Below, piece after piece: positions 5,878 through 9,556 of a DNA stretch of 9,556 nt. The DNA lies in the NCBI GenBank assembly GCA_035286785.1, contig DATECS010000321.1, positions 1-9,556 of the forward strand. The letters run 5' to 3'. The first letter of the stretch is position 1, and the number at the start of each line of letters is the position of its first letter. Position numbers and translations under genes: made by a program. The DNA is from UBA11386 sp035286785. Lineage in GTDB: Bacteria; Planctomycetota; Planctomycetia; Pirellulales; Thermoguttaceae. Under the pieces are notes generated by a model, which made no database searches, was not told where the DNA came from, and was given only the letters and a program-made list of their open reading frames with translations.

Positions 5878-5946
5878 CGGACGCAGTCCGGGAGGGATAA
5901 AGCCCAACAAATCATCCTACCCGGATCAGAGCCGGGCGTCACGCCC
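5878..5946. repeat. Cluster of hairpins upstream of the 602-residue gene
   Basis: CGGAC-GCA-GTCCG (5878-5890) is followed by CCCGG (5920-5924) pairing with CCGGG (5932-5936). The last three G of that arm can instead start GGGCG-TCA-CGCCC (5934-5946), so the second and third stems are mutually exclusive. On the minus strand this is the 5' leader of the large gene, 67-135 bases before its ATG, so a switch-like leader or an intergenic repeat are both possible. Confidence 0.45.
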
Positions 5947-5990
5947 AATCGAGGTCAAGCGGGCGGAAAGCCTGGGGAAAAGGTCAACTG

Positions 5991-6019
5991 TTACCCAAGT
6001 ATTACGACGCATTGGGTAA
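5991..6019. promoter_or_regulatory. Operator-like inverted repeat TTACCCAA-N13-TTGGGTAA
   Basis: Perfect 8-bp arms at 5991-5998 and 6012-6019 are separated by 13 bases, so arm centres lie 21 bp apart, about two helical turns. That geometry suits a dimeric regulator binding one face of DNA. It lies 180 bp upstream of the 602-residue gene and 334 bp upstream of the cold-shock gene, in the divergent intergenic region. No regulator is assigned. Confidence 0.4.
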
Positions 6020-6259
6020 ATGCCCACGTGAATGCTTTCCATTAGAGGGGTGACGCAGCGGCGATTTTTGGAGAAAAGCGAACTTCCCATTCCCATTCTT
6101 CGCGTGGCATGGTAGGATGCGCGGCATAGTTGTGAGAAACGAAGTGGGCCCCGGCTCTGTTCGAGCGTTCTCCTTCCGGTCACCCGACTTTTTGTGAAGC
6201 GGCATTTTTTCTCAAGATGTCGCTTTTCGAACGCGGTTGATTTTTCTCCCACTACAAGA

Positions 6260-6287
6260 TTGACGGTCATCCTCCCCCGACGAGAAT
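6260..6287 (+). promoter_or_regulatory. Candidate promoter of the cold-shock gene
   Basis: TTGACG (6260-6265) and GAGAAT (6282-6287) are 16 bp apart, matching 5/6 and 4/6 of the sigma70 hexamers. Transcription from here would give a leader of about 60 bases containing a long T-run (6323-6338) before the SD; cold-shock genes often have long regulatory leaders. Confidence 0.33.
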
Positions 6288-6352
6288 TGGGCTCTGGGGG
6301 AATCGATGGGCGTCTACCGCGTGTTTTTTCTTTTTTTTCAAGGAGTGGCGTT

Positions 6353-6550
6353 ATGCCGCAAGGGACGATCAAGAAACTGATCAGTGACAAAGGTTTTGGG
6401 TTCATTCAGGGAGAACGCGGCGAGTTGTTCTTCCACCACAGTTCGGTCCAGGGAGCGACTTTCGAGACGCTTCGCGAAGGCCAGAAGGTGACCTACGATG
6501 AAGGTCGCGGCCCCAAGGGTCCGCGGGCGGACAACGTTCGGGTTGTCTGA
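6353..6550 (+). CDS. Cold-shock protein (CspA family)
   Basis: The product has 65 residues, the usual length of single-domain cold-shock proteins. RNP1 is KGFGFI (13-18) and RNP2 is LFFHHS (25-30), with the aromatic residues F15, F17, F26, F27 and H28 in the nucleic-acid-binding positions. It ends in the standard PRADNVRVV strand. The protein is an OB-fold single-stranded RNA/DNA binder of the cytoplasm that melts mRNA structure. The ATG at 6353 is fixed by AGGAG (6341-6345) 7 bases upstream; the longer open frame upstream is not coding. It is monocistronic, with its own terminator after it. Whether it is cold-induced cannot be read from the sequence. Confidence 0.96.
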   Translation: MPQGTIKKLISDKGFGFIQGERGELFFHHSSVQGATFETLREGQKVTYDEGRGPKGPRADNVRVV

Positions 6551-6574
6551 GCCGTTTAACACGAAGTCAACAAC

Positions 6575-6621
6575 ACTGCTCCCGACCCCGTCTGCTTGAC
6601 GCGGCCGGGAGTAGTTGTTTC
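6575..6621 (+). terminator. Intrinsic terminator of the cold-shock gene
   Basis: ACTGCTCCCG (6575-6584) pairs with CGGGAGTAGT (6606-6615) with one G-T pair; the loop contains an inner CGTC/GACG stem. TTGTTTCTT follows. It begins 25 bases after the cold-shock stop codon. Confidence 0.65.
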
Positions 6622-6733
6622 TTGACGCGGCGATGCGTATTGGTTTTCTCCCGGATAAGTTCCAGCCAAGGAGGACAGGCCCATTTTTCGGCCGTCAAGC
6701 GTATTCAGAACACAACTTCAAGGGGGCCTTTTT

Positions 6734-6876
6734 AACGCAAAGACGCGAAGACGCAAGGACGCCAAGGAAATGTTTTTCACGCAGAGATGCAAGTGCAAGG
6801 AATTTTATTTAACGCAAGGATGCAAAACTTTTCTTCTTTCTTACCTTGCGTCTTGGCGTCTTAGCGTCTTGGCGTT
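6734..6876. repeat. Octamer-repeat module, inverted (ACGCAAAG family)
   Basis: The left arm (6734-6767) is built of 8-base units of the type ACGCAAAG / ACGCGAAG / ACGCAAGG / ACGCCAAGG. The right arm (6844-6876) is the same array inverted, reading CCTTGCGTCTTGGCGTC onward to GGCGTT. Two degraded copies lie between (CGCAGAGATGC near 6780 and AACGCAAGGATGC at 6811-6823). The arms could form a long imperfect stem of over 30 bp. The same sequence type returns at 8085-8237. Similar arrays are scattered between genes in planctomycete genomes as far as I recall; no function is known to me. Confidence 0.75.
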
Positions 6877-6945
6877 GAATGGATAGGTCCAGGAACGTTT
6901 TTTACTAATAACTTGCACAACAAAATCGGGAAAGGGTTCCTGACA

Positions 6946-6971
6946 TTTTTCCAGATCCTTTTTCCAGATTC
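6946..6971. repeat. 13-bp direct tandem (TTTTTCCAGATCC)
   Basis: Two head-to-tail copies with the last two bases varying (CC, TC) lie just beyond the 3' end of the small membrane-protein gene. No terminator for that gene is evident here. Confidence 0.5.
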
Positions 6972-6982
6972 TCTTTCCGCCC

Positions 6983-7207
6983 CTAAGAAAACAGTCCTAT
7001 CAACAGTATCACCAATCCGAATATCAGAACGATTGCGCCGGCTAACCTACACAAGATAGTCGAGAAAAACAGCTCTGGCACAAATCTCTCCATGTGCAGA
7101 GCAGCAATGAACTTCCGGCTCCTGAAAATGCCTGGCCTTGGAAAAAAGATACCCAGGATACCACCAACGATCGGGAGGATTGACCCTAGAATAAGATCTG
7201 TGTGCAT
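6983..7207 (-). CDS. Small two-helix membrane protein, unknown function
   Basis: The ATG at 7207 is chosen over an in-frame upstream one at 7243 because a GAGG sits 7 bases before it. The 74 residues contain two strongly hydrophobic helices, at about 5-22 (LILGSILPIVGGILGIFF) and 53-73 (CRLAGAIVLIFGLVILLIGL). They are joined by a basic, aromatic loop (PRPGIFRSRKFIAALHMERF), predicted cytoplasmic by the positive-inside rule, leaving both ends outside. The region is clearly richer in A+T than the neighbouring genes, which hints at a different origin or at weak selection. It stands alone on the minus strand, downstream of the GntR-family gene and the REP palindrome. I do not recognise a family. 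A chance hydrophobic ORF cannot be excluded. Confidence 0.5.
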   Translation of the reverse strand: MHTDLILGSILPIVGGILGIFFPRPGIFRSRKFIAALHMERFVPELFFSTILCRLAGAIVLIFGLVILLIGLFS

Positions 7208-7326
7208 TCTATTGCCTCTATTGCAATTACGCACTGTTTTCACCTGTCAATAATGAAGACTGCATTTGAGAGAAGAATGAAGGGCCTTCCCGTCCGTTCC
7301 TCCCCGATTCAATTGTTCCTGCGGTT

Positions 7327-7351
7327 GTCAGGCACGGAGTGCCTGACCTAC
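7327..7351 (-). repeat. GTAG-headed REP-like palindrome overlapping a stop codon
   Basis: On the minus strand GTAG (7351-7348) is followed by GTCAGGCAC-TCC-GTGCCTGAC, a perfect 9-bp hairpin ending at 7327. It is the same class as the first unit of the 863-943 array but with longer arms. The TAG of the head is the stop codon of the GntR-family gene. Confidence 0.78.
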
Positions 7352-8040
7352 TGGCTCGTTTCGCGGAGGAATTCGAGGACGAGACGGCGGCCTTTGCGGA
7401 TTTGATGAACCATAAGCGTCCTCGCCCTTTCCGGGTCGCGTTGCTTCATGGCGCGGACCAGCAGCGCGTGATCCCGCCACGTCCAGGCGGCGGCGCGCAG
7501 AGTGGTGACCTCGGGGATATTTCGGGTGGCCTTGAATACGGTGCTCAACAAGCGGTTTTCGGAGACGATTTTCTCCAAAAGCTGGTTGTGCGACGCCGCG
7601 ACAAGGATGGCATGAAATTCTTCGTCGAGGTCGCTCCATTGCGCTCGTTGTTCGGCGGCGGCTATTTTATCGGGTTGTTGACGAATATCGCGCACCAGCG
7701 CGAGCCAGCGGTCGCAGATTTCCTCGAGCTGACGGAGTTCACGCGGCCCGATATTTTGGGCCGCCTCGGCCGCCGCGCAGCCCTCGACGGCCTCGCGAAC
7801 GACGTAGGCTTCCTCGAGATCGCGACGACTGACCACACGGACGAAGGCGCCGGCCCCGGCCACCTGGGTGACGAGGCCTTCCTTGGCGAGCCGATTGATG
7901 GCCTCGCGAATGGGGCTGAGACTCGATCCTATCTCCTTGGCCAATGTGCGATTGACCAATTGGGCGCCTGTCGGCAACTCGCCGCGGGCCAGTTTCTCGC
8001 GAAGACGGATATAAGCCTTTTGGGCTATCGTGGCTTTCAC
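7348..8040 (-). CDS. GntR-family transcriptional regulator, FCD (FadR-like) subfamily
   Basis: The product has 230 residues from a GTG at 8040-8038, preceded by AGGAG 8 bases upstream (8053-8049). An open frame continues far upstream through the repeats, but it is antisense-like and not coding. A winged helix-turn-helix lies at about 5-70; LAKEIGSSLSPIREAINRLAKEGLV (33-57) is the typical GntR recognition-helix region and GAGAFV the wing. The all-helical FCD ligand domain runs from about 74 to 222. Likely metal or acid-ligand residues are D139 and H143 (DEEFH), H191 and H212, the usual FCD set. Such proteins repress catabolic or transport genes in answer to small organic acids; no target gene is adjacent, so the effector is unknown. 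It lies downstream of the polyprenyl synthase on the same strand but is separated by the repeat module. Its TAG stop belongs to the REP palindrome. Confidence 0.92.
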   Translation of the reverse strand: MKATIAQKAYIRLREKLARGELPTGAQLVNRTLAKEIGSSLSPIREAINRLAKEGLVTQVAGAGAFVRVVSRRDLEEAYVVREAVEGCAAAEAAQNIGPRELRQLEEICDRWLALVRDIRQQPDKIAAAEQRAQWSDLDEEFHAILVAASHNQLLEKIVSENRLLSTVFKATRNIPEVTTLRAAAWTWRDHALLVRAMKQRDPERARTLMVHQIRKGRRLVLEFLRETSQ

Positions 8041-8084
8041 TCGCGAGTCTCCTGAGAAAAGCCTAGTGGGAAGGCACGCTCTAT

Positions 8085-8237
8085 AACGCAAAGACGCGAA
8101 GACGCAGGGACGCAAGGGGAGGATTTTGAGGAAGCTTCGTTTTTCCGTTTCCTGCCTCTCGAATTCTTTGCGTCTTGGCGACCTGGCGTCTTTGCGTTTG
8201 CTTCGTTTTTTTAACGCGAAGACGCAAGGACGCAAGG
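8085..8237. repeat. Octamer-repeat module with three arms (ACGCAAAG family)
   Basis: Arm 1 (8085-8117) and arm 3 (8213-8237) run in the same direction; arm 2 (8166-8198) is inverted. Arms 2 and 3 are only 14 bases apart and can fold into one large hairpin that, in the minus-strand sense, starts 6 bases after the stop codon of the polyprenyl synthase gene. Arms 1 and 2 give an alternative stem. Arm 1 lies 44 bases upstream of the GTG of the regulator gene, so the module fills the whole gap between the two genes and may act on the mRNA of either. Confidence 0.75.
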
Positions 8238-8243
8238 TTCCTT

Positions 8244-9332
8244 TCAGTTTTGTCGGGTGATAACGAACTCGGCCAGACGGGCGAGGACGTCGCGGAGCGG
8301 GCCCGACGGCAGGGCGTCGAGTTCGGCAATCGCTTGTTGGACGAAGTCGTCGGCGCGGCGACGGGCGTAGTCGAGGGCGTCGGTTCGGGCCAGCCACGGG
8401 CGAAGGGCCTCGCGGGTTTGGCCGTTTTCGGCGTCGGCGTCGGAAAGGACTCCGAGAAGATCGTCGCGGTCCGACGGATCGAGCACGGCCAGCAGGCGGA
8501 TCAACGGAAGCGTGGTTTTTTGCTTCAACAGATCGGTGCCCAGCGACTTGCCGGTGGTCGATTCGTCGCCCAGCACGTCGAGCAGGTCGTCGGCGATTTG
8601 GAAGGCGATGCCCAGGTTGAAGCCGTAGCGGCCCAGGGCGTCGGCAATCGCGTCGGGGGCACCGGCGTAGTGGGCGCCCAGCCGGCAGCAGCAGGCGCAC
8701 AGCTCGGCCGTTTTGCCGGAGATGATCTCAAGGTATTCGGCTTCGGTCAGGTCGTAGTTGCCTCGGCCGACGATCTGGCGAAGCTCGCCTTCGCACATCA
8801 GCCGGGTGGCGCGGCCGATCTCGCGGCAGGCCGTCACGTCGTCGACCGACGCGGCCAGGCACAAGGCCCGGGCCACTACGTAGTCGCCCAGCAGGATGCT
8901 AGTTTCGTTGTCCCAGCGGGCGTTGACCGTTTCGATATGACGGCGGAGTTGGGCTTCGTCCAAAACGTCGTCGTGGATGAGCGTGGCCGTGTGGATCAAC
9001 TCCATCGCCGCTGCCAGCGTCGAGTGTTCGGGCCGTAGTGAACCGCAGGCCTTTGCCGAGAGGAGCATCAGAGCCGGTCGTAGCCGTTTTCCGCCGAGTC
9101 GGAAACCGTGTTTTACCAGCCGATCAACTTTTGGATCGGGAGAACATAGTTCGCGGCGGAGGATGGTTTCGACCTCGTCGAGGGGGCCGCGGATGGGCGC
9201 ATAGAGCGAACTGAGCGAATCGGACGTCATTGGTTGCCCATTGACCGCGTGGCTCATCTGGAGGGTTTCCGTTTCAGGGGCGATCGTTCCGGCGGGCACC
9301 TCGTCTTGGGGGGCAGTGGCGGTATTCCGCAT
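8244..9332 (-). CDS. Polyprenyl diphosphate synthase (trans-isoprenyl, long-chain type)
   Basis: The product has 362 residues from the ATG at 9332, which has AGGGG 7 bases upstream. It shows GGKRLRP (80-86), the first aspartate-rich motif DDVLD (121-125) after LIH, SGKTAEL (205-211) and the second motif DDLLD (248-252), in the order of the IspA/IspB/HepT/GGPP synthase family. These Asp residues bind Mg2+ and the allylic diphosphate during head-to-tail condensation with IPP. The residue five before the first motif is small (Ala), with no bulky floor residue visible, which suggests a long chain such as a menaquinone side chain; this is inference. The first 45 or so residues are a variable extension, and the ATG at residue 36 (MTSDSL) is a possible shorter start. 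The cysteine run CACCC (212-216) just after SGKTAEL is unusual. It is probably monocistronic, given the repeat module after it. Confidence 0.93.
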   Translation of the reverse strand: MRNTATAPQDEVPAGTIAPETETLQMSHAVNGQPMTSDSLSSLYAPIRGPLDEVETILRRELCSPDPKVDRLVKHGFRLGGKRLRPALMLLSAKACGSLRPEHSTLAAAMELIHTATLIHDDVLDEAQLRRHIETVNARWDNETSILLGDYVVARALCLAASVDDVTACREIGRATRLMCEGELRQIVGRGNYDLTEAEYLEIISGKTAELCACCCRLGAHYAGAPDAIADALGRYGFNLGIAFQIADDLLDVLGDESTTGKSLGTDLLKQKTTLPLIRLLAVLDPSDRDDLLGVLSDADAENGQTREALRPWLARTDALDYARRRADDFVQQAIAELDALPSGPLRDVLARLAEFVITRQN

Positions 9333-9478
9333 TCTCAATCCCCTGGGCCCAAGTATTGGATTGTACTGGACTTTGGCGGGGCTCGTCGAGGGGCATCAGG
9401 GGATCGGCGGGGGGAAGCTAGTGCTTTGTCACGTTTAGTAATTGGGATTGATCGTAGTGCGTGTTTTTGGGAGAGTTT

Positions 9479-9498
9479 GGGAAACAAGGAGGTTTCCC
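9479..9498 (+). promoter_or_regulatory. Shine-Dalgarno inside a 7-bp hairpin before the transposase ATG
   Basis: GGGAAAC (9479-9485) and GTTTCCC (9492-9498) pair perfectly and enclose the loop AAGGAG, the core of the SD. The hairpin's last base is directly followed by ATG at 9499. The SD's last G falls in the stem. Folding would partly hide the start region, so it may limit transposase translation. Confidence 0.55.
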
Positions 9499-9556
9499 AT
9501 GCAGAAGAAGTATATTGTCCGACTGTCAAAGAAGGAACGTGAGTTATTGGAGGAGA
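9499..9556 (+). CDS. N-terminus of an IS630-family transposase (3' end outside window)
   Basis: Nineteen residues are visible, MQKKYIVRLSKKERELLEE. K-K-Y-I-V-x-L-x-x-x-E-R-x-x-L is the opening I know from IS630-type transposases and related helix-turn-helix proteins, which continue with a K-G-K-x-x-A-R-K helix not seen here. AAGGAGG (9486-9492) precedes the ATG by 6 bases, a much stronger site than most genes in the window have. The left inverted end of the element should lie between about 9340 and 9478, but without the right end I cannot delimit it. The catalytic DDE triad is out of view, so activity cannot be judged. It is transcribed divergently from the polyprenyl synthase gene. Confidence 0.7.
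   Translation, partial: MQKKYIVRLSKKERELLEE

Noticed and set aside
4747..6045. 432-codon ORF on the plus strand
   Set aside because: It is antisense to the well-supported 602-residue gene. Its glycine/valine/arginine-rich sequence is the usual mirror of a GC-rich gene.
7220..7250. Possible promoter of the small membrane gene with a perfect TTGACA on the minus strand
   Set aside because: The only acceptable -10 (TGCAAT) needs a 19-bp spacer and would put the start site on top of the ribosome-binding site; left out of the features.
6734..8237. CRISPR array suggested by repeated ACGCAAAG units
   Set aside because: The units are 8 bases, contiguous and degenerate, without spacers of uniform length and without cas genes; they are short tandem/inverted repeats.
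8041..8700. Upstream extension of the GntR-family reading frame
   Set aside because: It runs through the octamer repeats and the end of the polyprenyl synthase gene and is proline/arginine-rich nonsense. The GTG at 8040 has a good SD and starts exactly at the HTH domain.
8175..9038. 287-codon ORF on the plus strand
   Set aside because: It is antisense to the polyprenyl synthase gene and has repetitive V/G/R/A composition.
8244..9332. Specific assignment as heptaprenyl, octaprenyl or geranylgeranyl synthase
   Set aside because: Chain length cannot be fixed from motifs alone and no menaquinone or carotenoid gene is in the window, so only the family is called.

Overview
The window looks like a Planctomycetota chromosome, probably a Pirellulales-like lineage. 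This is inferred from two secreted PEP-CTERM proteins (one with dockerin-type repeats), the mix of SD-led and SD-less genes, GC-rich genes separated by roomy intergenic DNA, and abundant short palindromic repeats. No rRNA, tRNA or CRISPR array was seen.

Layout. 1-239 (+): the last 78 residues of a probable glycoside hydrolase. 240-1242: a kilobase with no convincing gene, holding hairpins, a possible small transcription unit (promoter about 531-559, terminator-like hairpin 611-637) and three GTAG-headed palindromes. 1243-2912 (+): two tandem PEP-CTERM exported proteins, the second with a dockerin-type calcium-binding pair, closed by a strong terminator at 3041-3085. 3162-3829 (-): a short Lys/Arg-rich protein of 59 residues followed by an alkyltransferase-like (ATL/MGMT-fold) protein. 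3859-4003: a 12-bp inverted repeat enclosing a palindrome doublet and the terminator of the next gene. 4003-5811 (-): a 602-residue protein of unknown function that looks like a nitronate-monooxygenase-type TIM barrel with a C-terminal cysteine cluster. 6353-6550 (+): a cold-shock protein with its own terminator. 6734-6876: an inverted octamer-repeat module. 6983-7207 (-): a small two-helix membrane protein. 7348-8040 (-): a GntR/FCD regulator whose stop codon is made by a palindrome. 8085-8237: a second octamer-repeat module. 8244-9332 (-): a polyprenyl diphosphate synthase. 9499-end (+): the start of an IS630-type transposase with its Shine-Dalgarno in a hairpin loop.

The genes do not form one pathway. 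They are mostly single-gene or two-gene units: cell-surface/secreted functions on the left, DNA/RNA-binding housekeeping in the middle, and isoprenoid-chain synthesis (quinone side chain) on the right. The most unusual content is between the genes. Two repeat families recur: palindromes with an invariant GTAG head, as in REP elements handled by REP-associated tyrosine transposases (RAYTs), and arrays with an 8-base period (ACGCAAAG-like). Both sit tight against gene ends, and one palindrome supplies a stop codon. No RAYT, exosortase or cohesin gene lies inside the window.
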